A stretch of DNA of 36,474 nucleotides, taken from assembly GCA_947384955.1 (NCBI GenBank), contig CANDJC010000043.1:1-36474 (forward strand), in the 5' to 3' direction. The stretch comes from an uncultured Eubacterium sp. (lineage in GTDB: Bacteria > Bacillota > Clostridia > Lachnospirales > Lachnospiraceae). The number at the start of each line of letters is the position of its first letter. The first letter of the stretch is position 1. Shown piece by piece: positions 15,062 through 23,648 of the stretch. The notes below the pieces were generated by a model. The model did no database searches. It worked only from the letters and a program-made list of their open reading frames with translations, and was not told where the DNA came from. The position numbers and the translations under genes are program-made.

Positions 15062-15140
15062 ACTGGATTTTATTTAAGCTAAAATTAATCCTTATCGATA
15101 GGTTAATTTTTGAATTAAGTTAAAATCCAGTATTTTTTTT
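15062..15140 (+). terminator. Large AT-rich hairpin terminator
   Basis: ACTGGATTTTA (15062-15072) pairs with TAAAATCCAGT (15121-15131), and inside it AAAATTAA (15081-15088) pairs with TTAATTTT (15103-15110); TTAA tetramers pair between them. Eight T (15133-15140) follow. It ends the GH36-LacI transcript. Each arm carries a copy of the locus motif (TTTAAGCTAAAA near 15073 and AATTAAGTTAAAA near 15113), so it may double as a regulator binding region. Confidence 0.8.
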
Positions 15141-15213
15141 GTTATATATTCACAAAATATAAAATATAAAATAATGTAAATGTACGAAATTGCTGTCTAA
15201 GTAAAAAAGGGGA

Positions 15214-15256
15214 TTGAAAAATAAAGTAAATATGGTAATATTTAATTAAGCTAAAA
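15214..15256 (+). promoter_or_regulatory. Promoter and operator of the transporter operon
   Basis: TTGAAA (15214-15219), a 16-bp spacer and TAATAT (15236-15241) are followed directly by TAATTAAGCTAAAA (15243-15256), the locus motif, at the expected start of transcription. A further partial copy (CTAAGTAAAAAA) lies near 15198. This placement is that of a repressor operator. Confidence 0.6.
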
Positions 15257-15292
15257 GGCTAAATAATAAGGGAAAAAACAGGAGGAAAAACT

Positions 15293-16732
15293 ATGAAAAA
15301 GAAGTTGCTTAGCTTATGGTTAGTGGCAGCAGTGACAGTATCTCTCGCAGCCTGCGGCGGCAGGGAAACGGCAAAAAAAGACGACAGCGGAATAGCAGTG
15401 CCGACGATTGATGCGATTAACGGGGATGATTACAAGGATTTGAAAGCGGATATTACAATCCTTACGAACCGGACGGATATTGTGGACGATGTATACAAGG
15501 GATACGCGGACGAATTCCATAAACTGTATCCGAATATTACCGTTACATATGAAGGCATCACAGACTATGCAGAATCAGTAACACTGCGGCTTACAAACGG
15601 CGACTGGGGCGATATCTGCTTTATTCCGGATACAGTAGAAAAAAGTGAATTTTCCAATTACTTTATCCCGCTGGGCGATTATGAGAAGCTGAACGAAATC
15701 TATAATTTCGTAACAGAAAAAACCTATGGCAGCACCGTATACGGGGTTCCAAACGGCGGTACGGCAGGCGGCGTGGCTTACAACAAAAAGGTCTGGAAGG
15801 AAGCAGGCGCGTTAAGGGAAGACGCGGACGGCAATGCGATTCTTCCAAAGACGCCGGATGAATTTTTGGACGCGTTAGAGCTGATTAAGAAAAATACATC
15901 GGTAGAAGCGGCGCTGTATACGAATTTTGCGGCAGGCTGGCCGATGGGCGCATGGAACGATTATGTAGGAATCGCGTCTACGGCTGACCCGGATTATAAA
16001 AACAACCGCCTGCTCCATACGAAAGACCCGTTTACAAAGAACGATGAAATGAGCGGCCCGTATGCAGTATACTATACACTGTATGAAGCAGTGGCAAGAA
16101 AGCTGGTGGAAGAAGATCCGGCTTCCAGTGACTGGGAATCTTCCAAGTCAAAGATTAACAGCGGCGAAATTGCGACAATGGTGCTCGGTTCCTGGTGCGT
16201 GCAGCAGTTTAAGGATGCAGGGGAGAATAAGGATGATATCGGCTACATGCCATTCCCGATTACCGTAGACGGAAAACAGGCGGCATCGTCTGGAGGAAAC
16301 TATGCATACGCAATCAACAAAGAATCTTCGGCAGACAACCAGATTGCGTCTATGCTTTATGTAAAATGGCTGATCGAGGATTCTACGATATTTGCGGACG
16401 AAGGTTCTATCCCGGCGAAAAAAGGCGAGCCGCTTCCAGATGCTCTGGCAGAGTTTGAAAGCGTGGAACTGTTATCCGACAATGCTCCGTTAGAAGGCGA
16501 AGACAGCCTGTATGACGATATCCGTATGAAAGCAGAAGTATTAAGCGGCGATACACCGGTAACCGAAGTTGTGGAAGCAGCGCTGTACGGAACGAAAAAG
16601 CTGGATGAGTTAATGGGCGAATGGAATGAAAAATGGGCATCCGCACAGGAAAGCGAAGGAGCGGAAATCCAATATAACGCAGACGGCTCTTCTGCTGAAG
16701 GAGCAGACGGCGCAGACAGCAGCGCGGAATAA
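15293..16732 (+). CDS. Sugar ABC transporter substrate-binding lipoprotein (mannooligosaccharide)
   Basis: This is a 479-residue extracellular solute-binding protein of family 1. The signal peptide ends in LAAC with lipidated C21, followed by an acidic linker, then the two-lobed binding fold (ADITILTNRTDIVDDVYKGY, FHKLYPNITVTYEGITDY, GVPNGGTAGGVAYNKKVW). The last about 25 residues are an Ala/Gly/Ser/Asp-rich acidic tail (GAEIQYNADGSSAEGADGAD). GGAGG lies 7 bases before ATG 15293. It begins the operon with two permeases. The ligand is inferred as beta-mannooligosaccharide from the downstream GH130 and epimerase genes; sequence alone shows only a carbohydrate-type binder. Confidence 0.9.
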   Translation: MKKKLLSLWLVAAVTVSLAACGGRETAKKDDSGIAVPTIDAINGDDYKDLKADITILTNRTDIVDDVYKGYADEFHKLYPNITVTYEGITDYAESVTLRLTNGDWGDICFIPDTVEKSEFSNYFIPLGDYEKLNEIYNFVTEKTYGSTVYGVPNGGTAGGVAYNKKVWKEAGALREDADGNAILPKTPDEFLDALELIKKNTSVEAALYTNFAAGWPMGAWNDYVGIASTADPDYKNNRLLHTKDPFTKNDEMSGPYAVYYTLYEAVARKLVEEDPASSDWESSKSKINSGEIATMVLGSWCVQQFKDAGENKDDIGYMPFPITVDGKQAASSGGNYAYAINKESSADNQIASMLYVKWLIEDSTIFADEGSIPAKKGEPLPDALAEFESVELLSDNAPLEGEDSLYDDIRMKAEVLSGDTPVTEVVEAALYGTKKLDELMGEWNEKWASAQESEGAEIQYNADGSSAEGADGADSSAE

Positions 16733-16783
16733 AAAGGTATCTGTCAGAGAGTAGAGAATTCCGCGGAAAGGAGATAACAGGCT

Positions 16784-17725
16784 ATGATGAGTGGGAAAAT
16801 GCAAAAAAAGCTTGTAGTGATTACTTTTATGTTTGTGCCGCTGCTGCTTTTGCTGGTATTTACATACATTCCTTTTGCAGAGATGGTTGGCTTTAGCTTT
16901 TACGATATGAAATACATCGGTGAACGGGATTTTGTGGGCCTTGCCAACTATAAGGAAGTATTTGAACGTTCGGAAATCTTTAAATCGCTGCTTGTCAGCC
17001 TTTACTATATGGGCGGCGGCGTAGTGCAGCTTGCACTGGCATTGTTCTTTGCTACCATGATGGTATTTAAGGTAAAAGGGGAGTCCTTCTTTAAAGCGAC
17101 TCTGTTCTTCCCATACCTGATTTGCGGGATTGCGATTGGTTTTATTTTCAAGTTTTTCTATGCCAGGGGATTTGTACTGGATTCTATTTTACAGATTTTC
17201 GGGATGGAGCTGGAAGATATCCCGTTATGGCTTCAGGATCAAAAGATTAACAATATCTCGCTTGCGGCCACCTCGGTATGGCGTTATACGGGGCAGAATG
17301 TGGTGCTTTTCTTAGGCGCGATGATGTCGGTAGACCATGACCTTTACGAAGCGGCCTCCTTAGACGGGGCGAACCGCTGGCATCAGTTCCGCTATATCAT
17401 CCTGCCAAGCATTAAATCCATTATCGTGCTGAACATTATCCTTTGTGTCAGCGGCTGCTTAAGCGCATTCGAGCCGCCATATGTTATCACAAACGGCACG
17501 ATGGGCACCGGCACCTATTTCGTAATCATGAACCGTATCGCCCATGAGAATCAGCGTGTCGGTCTTGCCTGTGCAATGGCGGTTGTGCTTTTGTTTATCA
17601 TTATCTTATGTACCATCGGGCAGCAGCTGTTCTTTAAATACGTATTTAACGACGGGACAGAGGATGAATCCAAGTCGGCAGTGAAACGGAAAAAGCTGGC
17701 TGCAAAGAAAGGAGGGCAGGCCTGA
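16784..17725 (+). CDS. Sugar ABC transporter permease 1 (MalF-type)
   Basis: This is a 313-residue integral membrane protein with about six helices (first at about 9-30). The cytoplasmic EAA loop reads YEAASLDGANRWHQFRYIIL, with E189, the coupling site for the ATPase. Its family is the binding-protein-dependent inner membrane component used for oligosaccharides. AAAGGAG is 10 bases before ATG 16784. Its stop overlaps the next permease start by one base (TGATG), giving coupled translation. No ATPase gene is in the locus; in Firmicutes such importers usually borrow a shared MsmK/MsiK ATPase encoded elsewhere. Confidence 0.92.
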   Translation: MMSGKMQKKLVVITFMFVPLLLLLVFTYIPFAEMVGFSFYDMKYIGERDFVGLANYKEVFERSEIFKSLLVSLYYMGGGVVQLALALFFATMMVFKVKGESFFKATLFFPYLICGIAIGFIFKFFYARGFVLDSILQIFGMELEDIPLWLQDQKINNISLAATSVWRYTGQNVVLFLGAMMSVDHDLYEAASLDGANRWHQFRYIILPSIKSIIVLNIILCVSGCLSAFEPPYVITNGTMGTGTYFVIMNRIAHENQRVGLACAMAVVLLFIIILCTIGQQLFFKYVFNDGTEDESKSAVKRKKLAAKKGGQA

Positions 17726-18570
17726 TGAAAATAAAAAGAAGCTTTGGAGGAATGGTATTTGATATTTTCAAATATGTGGCGTTAATCGCGGCTTCTGTCA
17801 TTGCGCTGGTTCCGGTAGTTGTATGCGTTTTGACCGCGTTTAAGACAAATGAAGAATGGGAAACGACTTCTGTACTGACGATGCCGTCCTCCTTTGCGTA
17901 TTTTGAAAATTTCAAAATGGCGATGGAAAAAGCCAATATGATGCGCTGCTTTATGAATACAGTCATTATATTGCTGGTGGTGCTTACGGTTACGGTATTT
18001 ACAGGCTCTATGCTGGCATATGCGTTAAACCGTTTTAAATTTCCTGGCAGCGGCCTGGTGCAAAATTTGTTTCTGTTTGCTTCCCTGCTTCCCGGCATCG
18101 CGATGCAGGTTACGATTTATCAGATTATGTACAATCTGGGGCTGATTAATCATTTATATGGGTATATGATTGTGCTTATGGGGACGGATATTATATCGAT
18201 TTACATTTTCCTCCAGTTCTTTGAGAACCTTCCGACCTCGCTGGATGAATCGGCAATTATTGACGGATGTACGTATTTTGGCGTGTTTTTCAGGATTTTA
18301 TTCCCGCTGTTAAAACCGGCTATTATGACAAGCCTTGTATTAAAGGGCGTAAGTGTATATAATGAATACTATGCGTCCAGCTTATATTTGACCAAGCCGG
18401 AGTTAAAGACGATATCTACCGCGCTTTATACATTTACCGGCCCTTACGGAAACCAGTACAATTATATATGCGCAGGGGTTTTGATTACCATTATCCCAAT
18501 CCTGATTTTCTTCCTGGTATTCCAGAAACAGGTATACAGCGGCATGGCTTCCGGTGCGGTAAAGGGTTAA
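17725..18570 (+). CDS. Sugar ABC transporter permease 2 (MalG-type)
   Basis: This 281-residue permease is the partner of the preceding one. It has about six membrane helices and an EAA loop DESAIIDGCTYFGVFFRILF, with E175 followed by D and G at the usual positions. The N-terminus has the MalG-like long periplasmic approach after TM1 (FKTNEEWETTSVLTMPSSFA). AAAGGAGGG lies inside the end of permease 1. Together with the binding lipoprotein it forms the importer of the locus. A 13-bp hairpin follows at 18606. Confidence 0.92.
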   Translation: MKIKRSFGGMVFDIFKYVALIAASVIALVPVVVCVLTAFKTNEEWETTSVLTMPSSFAYFENFKMAMEKANMMRCFMNTVIILLVVLTVTVFTGSMLAYALNRFKFPGSGLVQNLFLFASLLPGIAMQVTIYQIMYNLGLINHLYGYMIVLMGTDIISIYIFLQFFENLPTSLDESAIIDGCTYFGVFFRILFPLLKPAIMTSLVLKGVSVYNEYYASSLYLTKPELKTISTALYTFTGPYGNQYNYICAGVLITIIPILIFFLVFQKQVYSGMASGAVKG

Positions 18571-18605
18571 ATTTCACAAAGGCAGACAGCGATGTCAATA
18601 AAAAA

Positions 18606-18639
18606 CGGCACGGTATGCAGGATACGGCATACTGTGCCG
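18606..18639 (+). other. Intra-operon hairpin between transporter and enzyme genes
   Basis: CGGCACGGTATGC (18606-18618) pairs along its full 13 bp (one G-U) with GCATACTGTGCCG (18627-18639), with an 8-nt loop. No T run follows, so it is not a normal terminator. It may protect the 3' end of a transporter mRNA after cleavage or cause partial termination, letting transporter genes be expressed more than the enzyme genes. Confidence 0.6.
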
Positions 18640-18700
18640 AATTACTATACGGTATCCAGACATTTGATTCAGAAAAACAGCAGGAGCAGGACAGGGAATT

Positions 18701-19876
18701 ATGAGAAAATTTGCAGACGAAATAAAAACCCATTTAACAAAAAAGCTGATTCCGTTTTGGGAGGGGCTTAAAGATGAAGAATACGGCGGCTATTACGGCT
18801 ATATGGGCTATGACTTAAAGACGGATAAAACATACGAAAAAGGATGTATTTTAAATAACCGGATTTTATGGTTTTTCAGCAATGCGTATATGCTGCTAAA
18901 AGAAGGGCATCTAAAGGAAGCCGCGGACCATGCGTATGGTTTCTTAAAGGAACACTGCATTGATAAAGAGCATGGAGGGGTGTACTGGTCTTTGACCTAT
19001 GACGGAAAACCGAAAGATACCGCCAAGCATACGTACAATCAGGCATTTGCGGTTTACGCGCTTTCTTCCTATTATAATGCGGCGGGGAATAAAGAAGCCC
19101 TTGACCTGGCGTTTCAAATCCGTGACATCATAGAAGAAAAATGTACGGACAGCGACGGGTATTATTTAGAAGCCTTTGACCGTACCTTTCAGCCGGAGGA
19201 AAATGATAAGCTGTCAGAAAACGGCGTGCTGGCGGATAAGACGATGAATACGCTGCTGCATGTATTTGAAGCTTACACAGAGCTGTACCGGGTAAGCCGG
19301 GATGATAAAACCGGAGAGCGGCTTCGGTTTATGCTGGATACGGCTGCAGACAAGGTGTATAACAAGGAGCAGGGCAGACAGGAGGTATTTTTCGACAAGG
19401 ACTGGAACAGCCTGATAGACCTGTATTCTTACGGGCATGACATAGAGGCAGCCTGGCTGATAGACAGGGGGTTAGAGGTGCTTGGGGACGAGGCGTATAC
19501 GAAAAAAATCGCTCCGATTACGGAGACGATTACAAACAATATTTATGAGCGCGCTTATGTAAACCATTCCCTGTTAAACGAAGCGGAAAACGGCGTGCCG
19601 GATACCACAAGGGTCTGGTGGGTACAGGCGGAAACCGTCACAGGTTTTGTCAATGCCGCGGAAAAACACCCTGAAGAGGAAAAATGGCTGGCTGCTGCGG
19701 CGGATGTGTGGGATTATATTCAGGAAAATCTGATAGACAGACGGGAAGGCTCGGAGTGGTTCTGGTCGGTGGATGAAAATGGCGTGCCAGACGAAAAGCC
19801 AATCGTAGAGCCATGGAAATGCCCGTACCATAACGGCAGGATGTGTATAGAAGTAATCAGGAGGATAGGACAGTGA
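18701..19876 (+). CDS. Mannobiose/cellobiose 2-epimerase (AGE superfamily)
   Basis: This 391-residue (alpha/alpha)6-barrel enzyme epimerises C2 of the reducing sugar of beta-1,4-disaccharides. Three catalytic histidines are present: H187 in [14 protein letters not shown]246 in [11 protein letters not shown] and H377 in [10 protein letters not shown]. Each is offset by exactly +3 from the known H184, H243 and H374 of the Ruminococcus albus cellobiose 2-epimerase. The family length matches. In a mannan locus it converts Man-beta-1,4-Man to Man-beta-1,4-Glc, the substrate of the next gene. ATG 18701 follows a GGA-rich stretch with modest Shine-Dalgarno character. Its last four bases overlap the GTG start of the GH130_1 gene, a tight coupling that matches consecutive reactions. 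Confidence 0.93.
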   Translation: MRKFADEIKTHLTKKLIPFWEGLKDEEYGGYYGYMGYDLKTDKTYEKGCILNNRILWFFSNAYMLLKEGHLKEAADHAYGFLKEHCIDKEHGGVYWSLTYDGKPKDTAKHTYNQAFAVYALSSYYNAAGNKEALDLAFQIRDIIEEKCTDSDGYYLEAFDRTFQPEENDKLSENGVLADKTMNTLLHVFEAYTELYRVSRDDKTGERLRFMLDTAADKVYNKEQGRQEVFFDKDWNSLIDLYSYGHDIEAAWLIDRGLEVLGDEAYTKKIAPITETITNNIYERAYVNHSLLNEAENGVPDTTRVWWVQAETVTGFVNAAEKHPEEEKWLAAAADVWDYIQENLIDRREGSEWFWSVDENGVPDEKPIVEPWKCPYHNGRMCIEVIRRIGQ

Positions 19877-21045
19877 TACATCAGAAATATTATGAGGAAC
19901 AAAAAAAACAAGAGGAGCTTCTCTCGAAAAAGAATGTGAAAAGCAGTTTTTACAATGGCATTTATGACCGGTACGAAAACCCGGTTCTGACCAGGGAACA
20001 TGCGCCGCTGCACTGGCGTTATGATTTAGACGAAGAGACAAACCCTTATTTTATGGAACGCTTAGGCGTCAACGCGGTTATGAACTCCGGAGCGGTTGAA
20101 TTAAATGGGAAATTTTACCTGGTGGTGCGTGTGGAAGGCAGCGACCGCAAATCCTTTTTTGCAGTAGCCGAGAGCGAAAGCGGCATAGACGGCTTCCGGT
20201 TTTGGGATTACCCGGTTGTACTGCCGGATACGTGCCCGGAGGAAACAAATGTATACGACATGCGCCTGACGAAGCATGAGGACGGATATATATACGGTGT
20301 ATTCTGCTCGGAAAGCAAGGATGAGGAAAATCCGGATCTTTCCGCGGCGGTAGCAAAGGCAGGAATTGTGCGCACTAAGGATTTAAAAAGCTGGGAACGG
20401 CTGGATAACCTAAAGACGCTTCGTTCCCCGCAGCAGCGTAACGTCGCGCTTCACCCGGAATTTGTAGACGGCAGATACGCGTTTTATACCCGTCCGATGG
20501 ATGGTTTTATCGAAACCGGAAGCGGCGGCGGGATTGGCTTTGGGCTGTGCCGCGACATTAAACATGCGGTGATTGATGAGGAAAAGATTATCAGCCCAAG
20601 AATCTATCATACGCTGACCGAGGCCAAAAACGGCGCGGGGGCGGTGCCGATTAAGGGCAAAAAATGCTGGATTCATATTGCGCACGGCGTGCGTAATACG
20701 GCGGCCGGGCTTCGGTATGTGCTGTATGCATTCGGCACGGATTTAAACGACCCGTCAAAGGTTATCGCACAGCCGTCCGGTGTATTTTTAGTGCCGCTGG
20801 GCAAAGAACGGGTTGGAGACGTATCCAATGTGGTATTTACAAACGGCGCGGTTGCCCGGGAAAGCGGAGAAGTATATATTTACTATGCATCCTGCGACAC
20901 GAGGATGCATGTGGCGGTTACGACGATTGATAAGCTGGAGGATTATTTGTTAAAGACTCCGAAAGATATGCTGCGTTCCCCGGACTGCGTAAAACAGCGC
21001 TGCGGATTAATCGAGAAAAATTTGAAGCTGCTGGGGCGCAGCTAA
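19873..21045 (+). CDS. GH130_1 4-O-beta-D-mannosyl-D-glucose phosphorylase
   Basis: This 390-residue enzyme phosphorolyses Man-beta-1,4-Glc to alpha-mannose 1-phosphate and glucose. The sequence follows the Bacteroides mannosylglucose phosphorylase closely: FWRYDLNEETNP-like start ([19 protein letters not shown]), [24 protein letters not shown] with catalytic acid D129, [28 protein letters not shown] and [18 protein letters not shown]. The start is GTG 19873, 8 bases after AGGAGG; the frame could run up to 19843 but that is epimerase sequence. The GTGA overlap with the epimerase stop supports one coupled module. The product mannose 1-phosphate enters central metabolism through phosphomannomutase encoded elsewhere. 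Confidence 0.93.
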   Translation: MIHQKYYEEQKKQEELLSKKNVKSSFYNGIYDRYENPVLTREHAPLHWRYDLDEETNPYFMERLGVNAVMNSGAVELNGKFYLVVRVEGSDRKSFFAVAESESGIDGFRFWDYPVVLPDTCPEETNVYDMRLTKHEDGYIYGVFCSESKDEENPDLSAAVAKAGIVRTKDLKSWERLDNLKTLRSPQQRNVALHPEFVDGRYAFYTRPMDGFIETGSGGGIGFGLCRDIKHAVIDEEKIISPRIYHTLTEAKNGAGAVPIKGKKCWIHIAHGVRNTAAGLRYVLYAFGTDLNDPSKVIAQPSGVFLVPLGKERVGDVSNVVFTNGAVARESGEVYIYYASCDTRMHVAVTTIDKLEDYLLKTPKDMLRSPDCVKQRCGLIEKNLKLLGRS

Positions 21046-21063
21046 AATGCAGGGTGATAAGGT

Positions 21064-21759
21064 ATGGATTATATCAGGAAATGGATGGATGACATTAAAG
21101 TAAAAACAAAGGACATGGACAGGGAAGCAGCGGTGGAATATGTGATGAACTATTATTGGTATCATATTCTTCTGGGCGTACTGTCTGCGGGGCTTTTGGT
21201 GCTTGGCATTTACCATGTGACATGGGGCAGAAAAAAGGTGGATTTTTCTCTGGCCGTGGTTAACCAGGATATTAATTATGAGCGGGATGAAAGAATACGG
21301 GACGGTTTTTCAGTGTTTTCCGGCATTCCGGCAAAAAATATACAGGCGGATTCCGATTTTCTGATTTCATACGGCGATGTACAGTTAGAAGGGATAAATG
21401 AAAGCGCTTATGATAAGTTTTTCTTCAGCTGGTCGGCGGGGACGATGGATGCGGCTGTAATGCCGGAGAGCTTTTACCATTACTGTAAAAAGCAGCGGGG
21501 CAGGTTTTTGGAACTGACAAGCCTGCAGGCGCAGGAGCGTCTGAAGGAGCTTGCGGGGAACCGTAAGAATTTGTTTTTTATGGATAATGGAAAGTATGCG
21601 GGCGTTTATGCAGACCAGACATACCTGGACAGCGAGTATCAGCGGAATGATGCAGACCGCTATGTGGCTGTGTTTCCGGAAACGGGAAAGCATAAGGAGG
21701 CGGCGGGCATGTTTTTGGAATATTTATGCGTGACAAATGTGCAGTATGGAGGAAAATAA
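21064..21759 (+). CDS. Single-pass membrane protein of unknown function in the mannan operon
   Basis: This is a 231-residue protein. The N-terminal 32 residues are cytoplasmic and charged, one TM helix spans about 34-53 (HILLGVLSAGLLVLGIYHV), and a soluble domain of about 175 residues on the outer side begins RKKVDFSLAVVNQDINYE. No lipobox or enzyme motif is visible. The strand pattern DFSLAVVNQDI resembles small anchored proteins I recall beside DUF624 genes in Lachnospiraceae sugar operons. It begins 18 bases after GH130_1 and ends one base before the DUF624 start. It may assist the importer or sense substrate; this is guesswork from position. Confidence 0.8.
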   Translation: MDYIRKWMDDIKVKTKDMDREAAVEYVMNYYWYHILLGVLSAGLLVLGIYHVTWGRKKVDFSLAVVNQDINYERDERIRDGFSVFSGIPAKNIQADSDFLISYGDVQLEGINESAYDKFFFSWSAGTMDAAVMPESFYHYCKKQRGRFLELTSLQAQERLKELAGNRKNLFFMDNGKYAGVYADQTYLDSEYQRNDADRYVAVFPETGKHKEAAGMFLEYLCVTNVQYGGK

Positions 21760-21760
21760 G

Positions 21761-22393
21761 ATGAAAGACGTATTTGATATCGACAATCCTTTTTTTGCAT
21801 TCATGGGCGGCCTGGCTGACCTGGTAATCGTAAACCTTTTATTTTTGGTATGCTCCATCCCGGTCGTTACCATGGGCGCGTCTTTGTCAGCCATGTACCA
21901 GACCATAGGAAAGATGCGGGAGGGGCGCGTATCGGGCGTATTCAGCGCCTTTATGGGGGCGTTTAAAGGCTCCTTAAAAAAAAGCGTCCCGGCCTGGCTC
22001 TTACAGTTATTTACAGGCATCGTCCTTATTTTCGATTTGTTTTATACAGGCATGATGCCGAAAGCTGCAGCATGGAGCCTGATTGGCATGGTGACAGGCG
22101 GGATGACGCTTATCTGGCTGTTTTTAACCTGCTACCTGATTCCGGCAGGAGTATTTGACGGCAGGAAGCTAAAGGAAGCCCTGTCAAGGTGCATGTATCT
22201 TTCGGTGCGTAATTTACCATATACGGCTGTAATGGCGCTGCTAAACAGCATCCCGTTTGTGTGCGTATTTCTGGGGACTTATTTTATCGGGGTCATGATG
22301 CCGGTCTATCTGTCTGCCGGCTTTGGGATTACCGCGTATTTCAATACAATGCTGCTGGAAAAATGCAGGGATCTCGATGCTTGCAATGTATGA
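21761..22393 (+). CDS. DUF624 (YesL-type) membrane protein
   Basis: This 210-residue membrane protein begins MKDVFDIDNPFFAFMGGLAD and continues with VIVNLLFLVCSIPVVTMGAS, which is the hallmark of DUF624/YesL: a short amphipathic start, then N...P in TM1. There are about five helices. GGAGG is 8 bases before ATG 21761, and the frame from 21737 is only an extension into the preceding gene. YesL-like proteins are found next to carbohydrate ABC importers in Firmicutes, and their role is not established. It is transcribed with the anchored protein upstream and the LacI gene downstream. Confidence 0.88.
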   Translation: MKDVFDIDNPFFAFMGGLADLVIVNLLFLVCSIPVVTMGASLSAMYQTIGKMREGRVSGVFSAFMGAFKGSLKKSVPAWLLQLFTGIVLIFDLFYTGMMPKAAAWSLIGMVTGGMTLIWLFLTCYLIPAGVFDGRKLKEALSRCMYLSVRNLPYTAVMALLNSIPFVCVFLGTYFIGVMMPVYLSAGFGITAYFNTMLLEKCRDLDACNV

Positions 22394-22460
22394 AAAATAC
22401 GGTTATTATAAAGAGGATACAAGAAAGGATATGTATACTAGCGGGTTAGGAGATTAGATT

Positions 22461-23507
22461 ATGCCTAAAACAGTAAAATTAGCGGATATTGCGCAAAAAT
22501 TAGGCGTCAGTACCGTAACTGTATCCAAAGCGTTGTCTGGCCATAAGGGCGTTAGTGAGGAAATGCGGGAAAAAATAAAGCTGCTTGCAGACGAGATGGG
22601 GTATGTAAAGTCCGCAGCGCCGGAAAAAGGGAAAGGGGAAAAAAGCTATACGATAGGGATAGTGGCCGCAAAGCGGTATCTGGATGAGGTGCAGTCTTTT
22701 TACTGGCGGGTTTATCAGGATCTGTCACAGTGCGCGGCAGGCAGGAACTGCTTTACGATGTTAGAGGTTGTTTCTTATGAAGATGAGCGGGAAGGGAAGA
22801 TGCCCAAAATGGTGACAGAGAGTAAAATAGAAGCGGTCATTGTGATGGGGACCTTTAAGGTGGAATATGCGCAGCTTTTGCGCAAAAATATCGGGCTTCC
22901 CCTTATCCTGTTAGACACGCTGGGGCCGGATGCGGAATTTGACGCGGTGGTCAGCAACAATATGATGGGAGCGTACCGAATGGTCAATTACCTGTTTGAT
23001 ATGGGCCATTCTAAAATCGGGTTTGTTGGTACAAGGCTGGCGACGGCAAGCATTGACGACCGTTATTTTGGATATTTAAAGTCCGCCATGGAGCATGGGA
23101 TGGAGGTGCAGCCGCAGTGGCTGTTAGACGACCGCGACAGAGACACTGGTATGGGCGGCTATGACTCCCATTACCATCTGCCCCAGAAAAGGGAGATGCC
23201 CACGGCGTTTTTTTGCAACTGCGACAAGGCAGCGGAAGTTATGGTACATAAGCTGACTGACTATGGATACCGGGTGCCGGAGGATGTATCCTTAGCCGGG
23301 TTTGATAATTATCTTGGGGATCCTTTGTTTCAGACGGGGATTACCACCTATGCGATTAATACCAGGGAAATGGCGCGCAGGGCTATCCATATACTTGTAC
23401 ATAAGCTGCGGGAGCCGGATTACAGCACCGGGGTTTATATGATAGACGGTACGTTTATTGAGCGGGAGAGTGTGAGGCGGATTGGCCCTCCGATACCATT
23501 TGTTTAG
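22461..23507 (+). CDS. LacI-family regulator 2 of the mannan locus
   Basis: This 348-residue paralogue of the regulator at 14020 has HTH KLADIAQKLGVSTVTVSKAL and hinge GHKGVSEEMREKI. Its ligand domain has LLDTLGPDAEFDAVVSNN, IGFVGTRLATASIDDRYFGY and VPEDVSLAGFDNY. The two proteins share long identical stretches in the HTH (DIAQKLGVSTVTV) and the C-terminal lobe, so they arose by duplication and may bind related operators. AGGAG lies 8 bases before ATG 22461. It ends the transporter/enzyme operon and precedes the separately promoted GH130_2 gene, whose leader carries the same operator-like motif. Confidence 0.92.
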   Translation: MPKTVKLADIAQKLGVSTVTVSKALSGHKGVSEEMREKIKLLADEMGYVKSAAPEKGKGEKSYTIGIVAAKRYLDEVQSFYWRVYQDLSQCAAGRNCFTMLEVVSYEDEREGKMPKMVTESKIEAVIVMGTFKVEYAQLLRKNIGLPLILLDTLGPDAEFDAVVSNNMMGAYRMVNYLFDMGHSKIGFVGTRLATASIDDRYFGYLKSAMEHGMEVQPQWLLDDRDRDTGMGGYDSHYHLPQKREMPTAFFCNCDKAAEVMVHKLTDYGYRVPEDVSLAGFDNYLGDPLFQTGITTYAINTREMARRAIHILVHKLREPDYSTGVYMIDGTFIERESVRRIGPPIPFV

Positions 23508-23598
23508 AATATGCTATATTAATAATACACTAATTATAGAAATGAAATTGCAGATATAGCACAAAACATCCAAATGTGCAAAAATGTGCGATTAATAA

Positions 23599-23612
23599 CA
23601 ATTAAGCTACAA
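23599..23612 (+). promoter_or_regulatory. Candidate LacI operator before GH130_2
   Basis: CAATTAAGCTACAA matches the locus motif (TAATTAAGCTAAAA at 15243) at 12 of 14 positions and lies 37 bases before the GH130_2 start in an AT-rich gap. I do not see a convincing -35/-10 pair here, so the gene may have a regulated weak promoter or be read from upstream. Confidence 0.45.
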
Positions 23613-23648
23613 AAAGAAATTGTGCAAAAAAAGAATAGGAGAAGAATT

